From an uncultured Psychroserpens sp. (GTDB taxonomy: Bacteria; Bacteroidota; Bacteroidia; Flavobacteriales; Flavobacteriaceae), in the NCBI RefSeq assembly GCF_947501425.1, contig NZ_CANMVN010000003.1, forward strand, positions 340,798 to 404,797: a stretch of 64,000 nucleotides of DNA, in the 5' to 3' direction. Numbering within the stretch: the first letter of the stretch is position 1; each line of letters starts with the position of its first letter. A model generated the notes under the pieces. It worked only from the letters and a program-made list of their open reading frames with translations. It had not been told where the DNA came from and did not search any database. Below are positions 27,716 to 37,043 of the stretch, piece by piece. Both the position numbers and the translations under genes were made by a program.

Positions 27716-30185
27716 CTATTGTGTTCTTAGTATTTGTCTGCTAGTATTGATGAGTTGTCAACCCAAACATGATGTACCAATAAGACTTGAACTTCATAAT
27801 GATTGGCAATTTAAGGCGGTTAATGATTCTGTCTGGCAATCTGCCACTGTTCCAGGAAATGTGCACTCAGATCTATTAGATAACAAGCGAATCCAACATC
27901 CTTTTATTGGTAACAACGAAGATAGTTTACAATGGATTTCAGACACCGATTGGGAATACAAAACAACATTTTTAGTTGACAATAAAACCTTAGAAAAAGA
28001 ATATCTCGAACTCAATTTTGAAGGCTTAGACACCTATACCACTGTGTATTTAAATGATAGTTTAATTTTAAAAACCGATAATGCTTTCAGAGAATTTAAT
28101 GTCGATGTTAAAACACTTCTCAAATCTGAAAATGAACTTCATATTGTTTTTGATCGCACGTCTATTTCCGAAGCACAAGAGCAAGCTAAATTGAGCTATC
28201 AACTTCCAGAGGGCAATCGTATTTTTACCAGAAAAGCCCAATTTCAATATGGTTGGGATTGGGGACCAAAACTTAATACTTCTGGAATATGGCGGCCAAT
28301 AACCTTGGAAGCTTGGAATGAATTTAAGATTAAAGATATTCATGTTATTCAGTTTGAATTGAATGACAATTTTGCGCATCTTGGTCTTCAGTTAGAGAAA
28401 TTTGATGATTCAGTATATACCTATGATGTGTATGTTAATGAAAAATTATACAAGTCCTCTCAAAATAGAATCAATCTCAACAATCGTCATGGCAACAACT
28501 TTTTACCAATTACAATAGAAAACCCAAAACGCTGGTGGCCACATAATCTCGGAGAACCGTATTTATATGACATTAAGGTTGTTGTAAAAGACGATAAAAA
28601 AGTCCTCGATAGTATTTCAGTTAAGAAGGGATTGAGAACAATAGAATTGATTACAGACAACGATAGTCTTGGAGAATCGTTTTATTTCAAAGTAAACGAC
28701 GTTCCTGTCTACATGAAAGGTGCCAACTACATTCCGCAAAACAGTATGCAAAACCAAGTCACTAATGCACACTATAAAAAACTCTTGGATGATGTTGTTG
28801 ATGCCAACATGAACATGTTGAGAGTTTGGGGAGGTGGCATTTATGAAAATGACGTGTTCTACAACTTATGTGATGAAAAGGGCATTTTGATTTGGCAGGA
28901 TTTTATGTTTGCCTGTGCCATGTATCCTGGAGATGACGCTTTTTTAAATAATGTAAAAGCAGAAGCTGAGCAAAATGTTAAACGCTTACGCAATCATGCC
29001 TCAATCGCCTTGTGGTGTGGTAACAATGAAAACTCCGAAGGCTGGCATCGTTGGGGCTGGCAAGCAGATAGAAGTGAAGAAGAAAAAGAAGAGATTTGGA
29101 ATAACTATTTAAAAGTATTTGACTCGATTTTGCCAAAGACAGTAAAAAAACTAACAGATACCCCTTATTGGGAAAGTTCACCAAAATATGGTCGTGGAAA
29201 TCCGAAATACAAAACTGAAGGCGACGCACACGATTGGTGGATTTGGCATGATGCTTACCCTTTTGAACACTTAGAACAGAATGTACCTCGATTTATGAGT
29301 GAGTTTGGTTTTCAGTCGTTTCCAAGTTATGAAGTCATTAGATATATCAATCAAAGTGATTCGATAGAGATTGCTTCAGAAGGTTTTAAAAATCATCAAA
29401 AACATGTACGCGGATTTCAGCTTATTGACGAATATATGAAACGTGATTTCCCAGTTCCTGATAATGCCGAAGATTACGTATATGTGAGTCAGTTGCTTCA
29501 AGCCTATGGCATCACTAAAGGTATTGAAGCACACAGAAGAGCCAAACCTTACAATATGGGAACACTCTATTGGCAACTTAATGATTGTTGGCCTGCAGTG
29601 TCGTGGTCTAGTATTGATCACTTCGGAAATTGGAAAGCACTGCATTACCAGGCGAAGAAAAGTTTTGAGGATGTTTTAATCTCTAGTGTTGTTGAGAATG
29701 ACATCCTAAAAACCTATGTGATTAATGACACCTATGAAGGCATTGCGAACACGATGTATATAGATATCATCGATTTTAATGGTAATAGTATTTGGAGTGA
29801 TGTAAAAATGGTCTACGCAGGAACACAAAACAATTTAGTGTACCAATTAAATTTAAATCCACTTGACTTTAATAAAGAAGATGTGGTGATCATTTCTCGA
29901 TTTGGTGATGCTAGGTCTCTTCATTATCTAGCAAAACCTAAAGATCTAAAGCTCAAAAAAGCACCTATTGAACAATCCATAACCAAATCTGATGATGGAT
30001 TTCAGATTACACTAAAAAGTGTAACGCTTCAGAAAAATGTGTTTTTATACACCAAAGAAAAAGGCCATTTTAGTGATAATTATTTTGATTTGACACCCAA
30101 TGAGACTGTAACCATTACATTTGAAACTGCTGCAGACACTCTGGAAGACTTGAAGATAAAAACCTTGAATGATTTTGTAAATTAG
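27708..30185 (+). CDS. GH2 beta-mannosidase lipoprotein
   Basis: Exo-beta-mannosidase of 825 residues. Lipobox MSC (C17) predicts a periplasmic or outer-membrane lipoprotein. An N-terminal jelly roll (about 25-205), an Ig-like sandwich and the catalytic barrel follow. The acid/base is E441 in WCGNNENS and the nucleophile E532 in FMSEFGFQS. The YGWDWGP motif at 181-187 is characteristic of the beta-mannosidase branch of GH2. With the GH20 enzyme it would dismantle the Man-beta-1,4-GlcNAc core of N-glycans or related mannosides. Confidence 0.92.
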   Translation: MNNYCVLSICLLVLMSCQPKHDVPIRLELHNDWQFKAVNDSVWQSATVPGNVHSDLLDNKRIQHPFIGNNEDSLQWISDTDWEYKTTFLVDNKTLEKEYLELNFEGLDTYTTVYLNDSLILKTDNAFREFNVDVKTLLKSENELHIVFDRTSISEAQEQAKLSYQLPEGNRIFTRKAQFQYGWDWGPKLNTSGIWRPITLEAWNEFKIKDIHVIQFELNDNFAHLGLQLEKFDDSVYTYDVYVNEKLYKSSQNRINLNNRHGNNFLPITIENPKRWWPHNLGEPYLYDIKVVVKDDKKVLDSISVKKGLRTIELITDNDSLGESFYFKVNDVPVYMKGANYIPQNSMQNQVTNAHYKKLLDDVVDANMNMLRVWGGGIYENDVFYNLCDEKGILIWQDFMFACAMYPGDDAFLNNVKAEAEQNVKRLRNHASIALWCGNNENSEGWHRWGWQADRSEEEKEEIWNNYLKVFDSILPKTVKKLTDTPYWESSPKYGRGNPKYKTEGDAHDWWIWHDAYPFEHLEQNVPRFMSEFGFQSFPSYEVIRYINQSDSIEIASEGFKNHQKHVRGFQLIDEYMKRDFPVPDNAEDYVYVSQLLQAYGITKGIEAHRRAKPYNMGTLYWQLNDCWPAVSWSSIDHFGNWKALHYQAKKSFEDVLISSVVENDILKTYVINDTYEGIANTMYIDIIDFNGNSIWSDVKMVYAGTQNNLVYQLNLNPLDFNKEDVVIISRFGDARSLHYLAKPKDLKLKKAPIEQSITKSDDGFQITLKSVTLQKNVFLYTKEKGHFSDNYFDLTPNETVTITFETAADTLEDLKIKTLNDFVN

Positions 30186-31156
30186 CTATCACACCTGCGT
30201 TGTACTTTGATTCTAGTTACAATTTTGTCATCATGGAAAAATTCAGATGTAAACTGAGATGTGTACATTGTAACTTTACGAGTATCGTTGTGATATTCTT
30301 CACTTGAAATGTAAGTCATCAATTCGTCTAGAGACATACCTACTCTGAAAGTATTCCAGAGTTTGATGTATTTGTAATTGACATCGATGGACTGAAAAAT
30401 CTCTCTGGCATGTCGCCTACTCATTTTAAATCGATCATCATTAACATAAACTTTTAAGTAACTGAACGTTTCAGAATCAATTTTAGATATCAAGTTATAT
30501 GTCCTTTGCAAGTGATAGTCTTTGTAGTTACAAAAGTCGTCTAAATACTGAGCATCTGTAACACCTGAAGTCACATCAAATAACTGTGTGTTTAACACCA
30601 GGTTTTTGATCTTAACTGGCGACTCATTTAAATCATAAACACCTTTAACAGACTTAATTCTCGGTGCATTTTTTTTAGACTGATCCCAAAATTTATCCCG
30701 ATCGACTTCTGGAGCTATACGAATCACTTTTGGCGCTTGTACTACATCCTCTATTATCATGTTAAAAAAGAAAAAACAGTCACAGTCATATATGGGATAA
30801 ACTGCCACAATCTCAACATCTTCTATTCCATCAAAATCGGAATCAACAGATTTATTTACCAAAGTGGTGTCAACATCATGTGGTCGATCCATATGGATAA
30901 TCATCGTGTCATTTCGTTCTTCGACCTCTTTAATAAAAGCATCTTCCCAGGCACAATTAAGAAAGTAGCCAAACTTAATGTACAAGTCGCCATCTTTCAC
31001 CTCATTTCTTCTAATACCTACCGAATCTATACTGCAGTTATCTCTACATTCTGAAACCTTAAAACCATCAACCTTTTCAACTAGTGCTAATTCCTTTTGC
31101 TCAGAACAACTGCACATCAAAACAAGCAAACCAATACTATACATTATTGTTTTCAT
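30182..31156 (-). CDS. Lipoprotein of unknown function
   Basis: A 324-residue protein with a lipoprotein signal (LMCSC, Cys at about 17), several Cys residues in the first third (CRDNC, NCAW, DCDC) and no recognisable domain. The aspartate-rich SDFDGIEDVE segment resembles a calcium loop. The stop overlaps the convergent beta-mannosidase stop by 4 bp. The prmC start overlaps its own start region by 4 bp (31153-31156), so it is co-transcribed behind GNAT-prmC. Confidence 0.7.
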   Translation of the reverse strand: MKTIMYSIGLLVLMCSCSEQKELALVEKVDGFKVSECRDNCSIDSVGIRRNEVKDGDLYIKFGYFLNCAWEDAFIKEVEERNDTMIIHMDRPHDVDTTLVNKSVDSDFDGIEDVEIVAVYPIYDCDCFFFFNMIIEDVVQAPKVIRIAPEVDRDKFWDQSKKNAPRIKSVKGVYDLNESPVKIKNLVLNTQLFDVTSGVTDAQYLDDFCNYKDYHLQRTYNLISKIDSETFSYLKVYVNDDRFKMSRRHAREIFQSIDVNYKYIKLWNTFRVGMSLDELMTYISSEEYHNDTRKVTMYTSQFTSEFFHDDKIVTRIKVQRRCDS

Positions 31157-32019
31157 TTCACTCCTTTTAGCATGCGTTGTTTGCCATATAGATCTTGTTT
31201 GAGCTCTATCTGCTTAAAACCAAAATGTTCCAGAAGCTCAACCATTTCCGCTCCGAGATATTCATTGATTTCAAAGTATAACACACCATTTTCCTTAAGG
31301 TTATCTTGTGCAAATTCACAAATAGCTCTATAAAACTGTAACGGATTATCATCATCAACAAACAAGGCTATATGAGGTTCGTTATCGAGTACATTTGATT
31401 GTATTTCGATTTTTTCGAGATGTCTAACGTATGGTGGATTAGAGACAATAAGGTCATATTTAGATTCTACATCAAGCTGAGACTCACCAATTTTAAGAAT
31501 ATCGCCATGGAGAAATTCAACCTCAACATTGTTCAAAATAGCGTTCTGTTTAGCCACTTCAATAGTTGCTTCGGAAACATCTAAAGCAAACACACTAGAT
31601 GTTTTTAAATGTTTAGACAATGCTATGGCAATACAACCAGAACCTGTACCGATATCTATAATTTTTAAAGGCTTCTTTTTTGCACTTGAAGCCACACTAT
31701 TTAAAATCCATGCGACTAATTCTTCAGTTTCAGGTCGTGGTATCAAGGTATGCTGATTCACTTTAAAAGGAAGACCGAAAAACTCGGTTTCACCAAGAAT
31801 ATACTGAATAGGCTGTTCTAATTTTAGCTTGCTTAAGACTTCAAAAATTGGTTGTTCTTCGACTTTAGAAATTACATATTCAGGCTCAAGCACAATATGG
31901 ATTCTCTTGATATTTAAATAATGTTCAATAACAAGATCAAAAAACGAATCCACTTCATTTTTTCCGTAGAGTGCATCTAACTCTTTATGATAAATATCAA
32001 GAATATCTTTTAATCTCAT
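31153..32019 (-). CDS. prmC: Release-factor glutamine methyltransferase
   Basis: Methylates the Gln of the GGQ motif in class I release factors. The 288-residue protein has the PrmC N-terminal helical domain, a PRPETEELV segment, SAM motif I (IDIGTGSGCIAI) and the catalytic NPPY motif (SNPPYVR). It overlaps the GNAT gene upstream and the lipoprotein downstream by 4 bp each, in one leftward operon. Confidence 0.95.
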   Translation of the reverse strand: MRLKDILDIYHKELDALYGKNEVDSFFDLVIEHYLNIKRIHIVLEPEYVISKVEEQPIFEVLSKLKLEQPIQYILGETEFFGLPFKVNQHTLIPRPETEELVAWILNSVASSAKKKPLKIIDIGTGSGCIAIALSKHLKTSSVFALDVSEATIEVAKQNAILNNVEVEFLHGDILKIGESQLDVESKYDLIVSNPPYVRHLEKIEIQSNVLDNEPHIALFVDDDNPLQFYRAICEFAQDNLKENGVLYFEINEYLGAEMVELLEHFGFKQIELKQDLYGKQRMLKGVK

Positions 32020-32507
32020 AGCGTCTTAGTCATCCAAACACCACAAGAATAATGCCCAGTATTTCCTAATGGTTGCGTTCTGTGCTCAAATCCGTAGCTC
32101 TCATAGATATGAATTGCAGCTTTGAGTTGAGATGCCGATTCCAGATAACAGGTTTCAAAACCGAAGTCTTTTGCAGCCTTTAAACATTTTTCAAACATGA
32201 GTTTTCCATAACCCTTTCCTCTTATTTCAGGAGAAAAATACATTTTTTGAAGCTCACAAACATTACCATCAAAATCTTTGAGTTGTTTGATACCTCCTCC
32301 TCCAAAAACTTCTTTATCATTAGCAACTACATAATAGACTTCTTTATCACCTTGATAAGATTCGTACATAAAAGGCGTTTCCGCATCTTCATAGGCAGTA
32401 CCTTTTAAAGGAATACTAAATTCAGGAAAACACCCTTTGATCACTGCTTCTATTTGTGGATTATCCTCAGGGCGAATTTCTCTAATTACGATATTATCTT
32501 GACTCAC
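32016..32507 (-). CDS. GNAT-family N-acetyltransferase
   Basis: A 163-residue GCN5-related acetyltransferase with the acetyl-CoA loop (R/Q)xxGxG as RGKGYGK and a C-terminal ESYGFEHR segment. The substrate is unknown. It is the first gene of the operon with prmC and a lipoprotein, divergent from the LEA-like lipoprotein gene. Confidence 0.85.
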   Translation of the reverse strand: MSQDNIVIREIRPEDNPQIEAVIKGCFPEFSIPLKGTAYEDAETPFMYESYQGDKEVYYVVANDKEVFGGGGIKQLKDFDGNVCELQKMYFSPEIRGKGYGKLMFEKCLKAAKDFGFETCYLESASQLKAAIHIYESYGFEHRTQPLGNTGHYSCGVWMTKTL

Positions 32508-32517
32508 TTTATTATAG

Positions 32518-32525
32518 TATTTTTG
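32518..32525 (+). promoter_or_regulatory. -7 box of the LEA-like lipoprotein gene
   Basis: TATTTTTG on the plus strand, exact TAnnTTTG, 36 bp upstream of the ATG at 32562 in the divergent intergenic region. Confidence 0.5.
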
Positions 32526-32561
32526 TAGCGTGAAGGTACGTTAATTCTAATAAATAAGTAA

Positions 32562-33017
32562 ATGAAAAAATTCATATTATTATCAACAATACTACTGCTT
32601 TGTATTGGGTGCTCGGTAAATGAAAAACCTGAATTCCTTAGGGTTGACAATATCAAAGTCTTAGAATCTACCTCTACCTACGTGACCATTACAGCAGATG
32701 CTTATTTTTTAAATCCGAATGACATTGGAGGTGAGTTGCAATCTGATGGTATCAAAGTATTGGTCAATGACAATGAGATGGCAAGCGTGAGTTCTGAAAG
32801 CTTTAAAGTACCTGCAAAGAAAGAGTTTTCAATTCCGCTAAAAGCAAATGTTCCTACAGATAGTTTGTTCAGCAATAAAAGCATTGGTGGTTTGATTGGT
32901 AGTTTGTTTAGTCAGAAATTAAAAGTGCAGTACTTAGGAGATATAAAATATAAAGTGCTTGGGTTTTCTCACACTTACCTTGTAGATAAAACGGAGACTG
33001 TAAAAATCAAGCTTTAA
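32562..33017 (+). CDS. LEA14-like lipoprotein
   Basis: A 151-residue protein with lipobox CIGC (C17) and a single beta-rich domain resembling LEA type 2 / WHy domains (ADAYFLNPNDIGGELQSD followed by PLKANVPTD). Such proteins are periplasmic or surface lipoproteins of unclear role. The stop codon overlaps the stop of the convergent small membrane protein by 4 bp. Confidence 0.7.
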   Translation: MKKFILLSTILLLCIGCSVNEKPEFLRVDNIKVLESTSTYVTITADAYFLNPNDIGGELQSDGIKVLVNDNEMASVSSESFKVPAKKEFSIPLKANVPTDSLFSNKSIGGLIGSLFSQKLKVQYLGDIKYKVLGFSHTYLVDKTETVKIKL

Positions 33018-33235
33018 TTTTTGTTATCAAAAAAATGCCTTTTTATTTGATAAGCCATGTCAGACACTAAGTAAACCAGACAGACAATAATTATAAATAA
33101 ACCAGCAAGTTTTGCTTTTAGATCAATTAAAGATGCTCCAGTATTGTTGATATCTAATAAAAGAAAACAGCTTAGATAAATTAAAAGAATTGATAAAGGA
33201 TAAGCCACAAGACGGACTAGAAAATTTTTAAGCAT
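33014..33235 (-). CDS. Small two-helix membrane protein, unknown
   Basis: A 73-residue protein with two predicted transmembrane helices and a basic C terminus. The ATG at 33235 is chosen because an exact -7 box ends 3 bp before it, and the longer frame to 33256 would need a TTG start inside that promoter. It overlaps the LEA-like gene's stop by 4 bp. No homology is recognised. Confidence 0.5.
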   Translation of the reverse strand: MLKNFLVRLVAYPLSILLIYLSCFLLLDINNTGASLIDLKAKLAGLFIIIVCLVYLVSDMAYQIKRHFFDNKN

Positions 33236-33238
33236 AAG

Positions 33239-33246
33239 CAAATATA
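33239..33246 (-). promoter_or_regulatory. -7 box of the small membrane protein
   Basis: TATATTTG on the minus strand, followed by CTT and then the ATG. This predicts a leaderless mRNA. Confidence 0.5.
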
Positions 33247-33263
33247 AGAACAACAACGCTATT

Positions 33264-34361
33264 TTGACACCTCAAGAAAACTACATAAAACGTTGTATTG
33301 ATATCGCCAAAAATGGATTAGGAACCACAGCCCCTAACCCAATGGTTGGTTGTGTGATTGTTTACCACAATAAAATTATTGGAGAGGGATTCACGAGTCC
33401 TTATGGTGGACAACATGCCGAGGTGAATGCTATCAATTCGGTAGCTGACAAAAGCTTACTAAATAACGCAACTTTGTATGTGACTCTGGAGCCTTGTTCT
33501 CATTTTGGAAAAACACCTCCATGTAGCGACCTGATAATCAAATACCAAATTCCTAATGTGGTTATTGGCTGCCTAGATGACAATCCGCAAGTAGCCGGAA
33601 AAGGTATTGCCAAACTAAAAGCTTCTGGATGCAAGGTAACCGTTGGCGTTTTAGAAACCGAATGTAAAACACACCACAAACGGTTTTTTACATTTCACAA
33701 TAAAAAACGACCATATATTATACTGAAATGGGCAGAAACCAGCGATGGCTTTATTGCTCCCTTATCGAAAGACAAAAAAGAACCTGTGTGGATTACCAAT
33801 GAATATTCCAGACAGTTGGTTCATAAATGGCGTGCGGAAGAGCAAGCAATTTTGGTTGGCACTAAAACGGTTTTGGAGGATAATCCAAGCTTAACAGTTA
33901 GAGACTGGACTGGAGAAAATCCTGTTCGTATTGTTTTAGATCGCGAACTCAAATTATCAAATGAGCATTCTATTTTTAATTCTGAAGCAGATACAATCAT
34001 TTTATTTGAAGACAATCCCGTATTAGTAAAACCTTTTAAAACAGAAACAGATTGGACTGTTCATCCACCAAACTCAAAATTTGGAAATGGTTCATATCAT
34101 GAGTTAGATTGGACCAAAAAGCATCAAATTGCCAAACAAATATGCGATGTAATCTACAAAGCTAACATCAACTCTGTCATTATTGAAGGTGGTGCACAAA
34201 CACTCCAAACCTTTATCGATGAAGGTCTTTGGGATGAAGCCAGGGTATTTACAGGACCAACAACATTTAAAAAAGGAATACGAGCGCCTGAACTTTCAGG
34301 AGAGCTTATTTCCGAAGAACACATATTAGAAGACACGTTAAAAATCTATGTCAACAATTAA
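33264..34361 (+). CDS. ribD: Bifunctional riboflavin biosynthesis deaminase/reductase RibD
   Basis: Two steps of riboflavin synthesis, deamination and side-chain reduction of the pyrimidine intermediate. In 365 residues, the deaminase domain has the zinc motif HAEVN (H51, E53) with PCSHFGKTPPC (C78, C87), and the reductase domain (about 150-365) starts ILKWAETSDGFIA. The start is TTG at 33264: the encoded MTPQENYIKRC matches the family's N terminus, and there is no in-frame ATG before residue 27. The next gene (HAD) overlaps its end by 14 bp. Confidence 0.94.
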   Translation: MTPQENYIKRCIDIAKNGLGTTAPNPMVGCVIVYHNKIIGEGFTSPYGGQHAEVNAINSVADKSLLNNATLYVTLEPCSHFGKTPPCSDLIIKYQIPNVVIGCLDDNPQVAGKGIAKLKASGCKVTVGVLETECKTHHKRFFTFHNKKRPYIILKWAETSDGFIAPLSKDKKEPVWITNEYSRQLVHKWRAEEQAILVGTKTVLEDNPSLTVRDWTGENPVRIVLDRELKLSNEHSIFNSEADTIILFEDNPVLVKPFKTETDWTVHPPNSKFGNGSYHELDWTKKHQIAKQICDVIYKANINSVIIEGGAQTLQTFIDEGLWDEARVFTGPTTFKKGIRAPELSGELISEEHILEDTLKIYVNN

Positions 34362-34965
34362 AACCATCATATTCGATTTTGGTGATGTATTCATCAATTT
34401 AGATAAGCAAGGTGCTATGGATCATGCTTTAAAATTATTCGAGCTTGAGGAGTTACCTGAAGATCTTATTGCCATAAATACCTTATATGAACAAGGTCTG
34501 ATTTCTACAAACGAATTTATAGGGTTTTATATTGAAAACTTTCCGTATCTATCTAAAAAAGAAATTGTTGAAGCATGGAATTTTATCCTCAGAGATTTTC
34601 CGAAAAAACGTTTAGAATTTCTACAACAATTAGCAAAGAGTCAAACTCACAACCTTATATTATTGAGCAATACCAATGAATTACATATTAATTGGATTAT
34701 TGAGAATGTTTCCTTTTATGAAGATTTCAAAACCTGCTTTAATCAGTTTTATCTATCTCATGAGATTCATTTAAGAAAACCAAACACCGATATTTATGAG
34801 TTCGTGTTACAAGAAAACAATCTTAAACCCGAAGAATGTTTTTTTGTTGATGACACTAAAGAGAACACAGATACCGCAGCCAAATTGGGTATTCACACGT
34901 GGAATATTGACGAAACAAAAGAAGATATTACCGATATATTTATCATCAACACTCACTTATTTTGA
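34348..34965 (+). CDS. HAD-family hydrolase
   Basis: A 205-residue HAD phosphatase with nucleophile D10 in IIFDFGDVF, motif II LLSNTNE, motif III Lys in LRKPN and motif IV FVDDTKEN. The cap is a small helical (C1) type. It starts inside the 3' end of ribD. Many bacteria use a HAD phosphatase for the missing dephosphorylation step of riboflavin synthesis, so this is a candidate for that job (inference from context only). Confidence 0.85.
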   Translation: MSTIKTIIFDFGDVFINLDKQGAMDHALKLFELEELPEDLIAINTLYEQGLISTNEFIGFYIENFPYLSKKEIVEAWNFILRDFPKKRLEFLQQLAKSQTHNLILLSNTNELHINWIIENVSFYEDFKTCFNQFYLSHEIHLRKPNTDIYEFVLQENNLKPEECFFVDDTKENTDTAAKLGIHTWNIDETKEDITDIFIINTHLF

Positions 34966-35825
34966 TATATCTCTTACTTAGCATATCTGCATCAACACTT
35001 ATTTTTATCATATTTAAACTCTTCAATAAATATGGTATTAATACGCTTCAAGCCATAGTAGTTAACTATTTTACAGCTTGCTTGTTTGGTTTATATATAT
35101 ATGATGCACCAATACGTATCAATGAGATCTTAGCTTCAAAATGGATCTATGGAGCCTTAGGATTGGGCTTTCTTTTTATAGCTATTTTTAATGTGATGGC
35201 ATTAACAGCACAACGCAATGGACTTTCAGTTGCTTCTGTAGCGTCAAAAATGAGTGTGATCATTCCAATCATTTTTGGCATATATGTTTACAAAGAAGGG
35301 GTTGGTTTTCAAAAAATTATTGGTATCATTTTAGCTTTAGTTTCGGTATATCTAACTTCGGTCAAGCCTAAAGCCTCAGATAATATCAATAAAGGATTAT
35401 GGTTACCTATACTACTCTTTTTTGGATCTGGAATTATTGATACCTCCATCAAATATGTTGAGACCACCTATCTTGCTGATAATGGTATTCCTATATTTTC
35501 GGCGACCATATTCGCTTTTGCTTTTACTATTGGCTCTTCAATTTTAATTATGAGAGCATTTAAAAAACCTTATACATTTCCCCTAAAAACTATTATTGGA
35601 GGAAGCATATTAGGCATTGTCAATTACTGCTCTATTTACTATTTACTGAAAGCACTTAACCATGAAAGTCTGGAGAGTTCTACATTATTCACCATAAATA
35701 ATGTGGCTATTGTTATGGTATCAACGCTTCTGGGGCTTATTTTATTTAAAGAAAGAATCTCTAAAATGAATTGGTTAGGAATTTCACTAGCCATCATATC
35801 TATAGTTATAGTAACTTTGGCATAA
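34962..35825 (+). CDS. EamA/DMT-family transporter
   Basis: A 287-residue protein with about ten transmembrane helices in two EamA halves; the second half ends in a conserved FKERISKMNWLGI segment. Substrate unknown. Its TTG start overlaps the HAD stop in TTGA, a 4-bp translational coupling, so it belongs to the ribD-HAD-EamA-YigZ operon. A vitamin or metabolite role is possible but unproven. Confidence 0.85.
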   Translation: MIYLLLSISASTLIFIIFKLFNKYGINTLQAIVVNYFTACLFGLYIYDAPIRINEILASKWIYGALGLGFLFIAIFNVMALTAQRNGLSVASVASKMSVIIPIIFGIYVYKEGVGFQKIIGIILALVSVYLTSVKPKASDNINKGLWLPILLFFGSGIIDTSIKYVETTYLADNGIPIFSATIFAFAFTIGSSILIMRAFKKPYTFPLKTIIGGSILGIVNYCSIYYLLKALNHESLESSTLFTINNVAIVMVSTLLGLILFKERISKMNWLGISLAIISIVIVTLA

Positions 35826-36446
35826 ATGGATTATAAGGACACCTATAGGACAATCAATAGACCATCTTCTGAAGTGCTATTCAAAGATAAGAACAGTAAG
35901 TTTTTTGGGTATGCATATCCAGTAACTACAGAAGATGATGTAAAAATACATCTCGAAGACTTAAAAAAACAACACCATGCTGCCAGACATTGGTGCTACG
36001 CTTATCAATTTGGAACACAAGAAAAAGACTTGGTTTTTAGAGCAAATGATGATGGAGAACCTAACAATAGTGCAGGAATGCCTATCTATGGACAAATACA
36101 ATCTTTTGATGTGACCAATATCCTAATTGTTGTTGTTAGATATTTTGGAGGTGTTAAACTAGGTGTAGGAGGATTAATAAATGCTTATCGTACTACAGCT
36201 CAAATGGCGTTGGAGGCCTCAAATATCATTTCTAAAACTATAAATACCGACTACGTCATCTCTTTTGATTATAAAAACATGAATAAAGTGATGAGAATTA
36301 TTAAAGAGAAACAGCTAAATATTATAAAACAAACTTTAGAATTGAGTTGTGAGATAGTTATTTCTGTACGTTTAAAAGACGCCAACTCCATTTTTGAAAT
36401 TTTTGATGCGCTATACGAAATTAACATCAAGGAGTTGAACGATTAA
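35826..36446 (+). CDS. YigZ/IMPACT family protein
   Basis: A 206-residue UPF0029-type protein with the signature DDGEPNNSAGMPI and VVRYFGGVKLGVGGL, plus a smaller C-terminal domain. Members bind nucleotides or RNA; the cellular role is not settled. It follows the EamA gene with no gap. Its stop overlaps the convergent thioesterase stop by 4 bp. Confidence 0.88.
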   Translation: MDYKDTYRTINRPSSEVLFKDKNSKFFGYAYPVTTEDDVKIHLEDLKKQHHAARHWCYAYQFGTQEKDLVFRANDDGEPNNSAGMPIYGQIQSFDVTNILIVVVRYFGGVKLGVGGLINAYRTTAQMALEASNIISKTINTDYVISFDYKNMNKVMRIIKEKQLNIIKQTLELSCEIVISVRLKDANSIFEIFDALYEINIKELND

Positions 36447-36853
36447 ATTTGCATTTTGTCTAAAATATAATCTGGGCATTTTGTAGGCCGTTTCTTATGA
36501 ATATCCATAAAAGCTAAAACTGAATTTCCTGTTGCCAAAATTTCATCATTTTCATTTAGGATTTCATAATCAAATTCAATTTTTACAGCTGGTTTTTTTA
36601 CAAGTTTAGTTTTTACTTTAATGAGATCATCATAACATGCTGACTTTTTGTAATTTATGGAAAGCGATATAACTGGTAGCATAATACCATCCTCTTCCAT
36701 TTTTCTGTAAGAAAACCCCATTTTTCGTAACCATTCGGTTCTACCCATTTCAAAATACTGTGCATAATTTCCATGATAGACAACTCCCATTTGATCGGTT
36801 TCACCGTAACGGACTCTAAATTGTATTTCATCGGATTTGGAAAGATTGGACAT
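36443..36853 (-). CDS. Acyl-CoA thioesterase, YbgC/FadM type hotdog fold
   Basis: A 136-residue single hotdog-domain thioesterase. The active-site motif is YGETDQMGVVYHGNY with catalytic D20, followed by YFEMGRTEWLR. Substrate preference is not readable. Monocistronic, divergent from dnaA. Confidence 0.88.
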   Translation of the reverse strand: MSNLSKSDEIQFRVRYGETDQMGVVYHGNYAQYFEMGRTEWLRKMGFSYRKMEEDGIMLPVISLSINYKKSACYDDLIKVKTKLVKKPAVKIEFDYEILNENDEILATGNSVLAFMDIHKKRPTKCPDYILDKMQI

Positions 36854-36921
36854 CGTTTGTGATATTTTTTTTGTAATTTCGGGACGATTTAAACATGAGG
36901 AAAAATTTCCGAATATTCAAC

Positions 36922-36929
36922 TATTTTTG
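36922..36929 (+). promoter_or_regulatory. -7 box of dnaA
   Basis: TATTTTTG, exact TAnnTTTG, 114 bp upstream of the dnaA ATG. It implies a leader of about 105-110 nt. Confidence 0.5.
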
Positions 36930-36981
36930 ATTTTTTTATTAAGAAAATTGTTCACATATTTGTCATGTAAAAATCTATCAG

Positions 36982-37007
36982 GAGAAACTCAAATTTCTCT
37001 TTTTTTT
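36982..37007 (+). promoter_or_regulatory. Hairpin plus T-run in the dnaA leader
   Basis: GAGAAA (36982-36987) pairs with TTTCTC (36994-36999) around a 6-nt loop and is followed at once by eight Ts. The stem is short and AT-rich, so it would be a weak terminator or attenuator in the dnaA leader. It could also be chance. Confidence 0.3.
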
Positions 37008-37043
37008 GCTAACTAACAAAAACCCTAAAAATTAACTTAGAGA

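Noticed and set aside
36948..36956. Origin of replication upstream of dnaA
   Set aside because: Only one near-match (TTGTTCACA) to a DnaA box was found; no cluster and no dnaN/gyrB neighbourhood.
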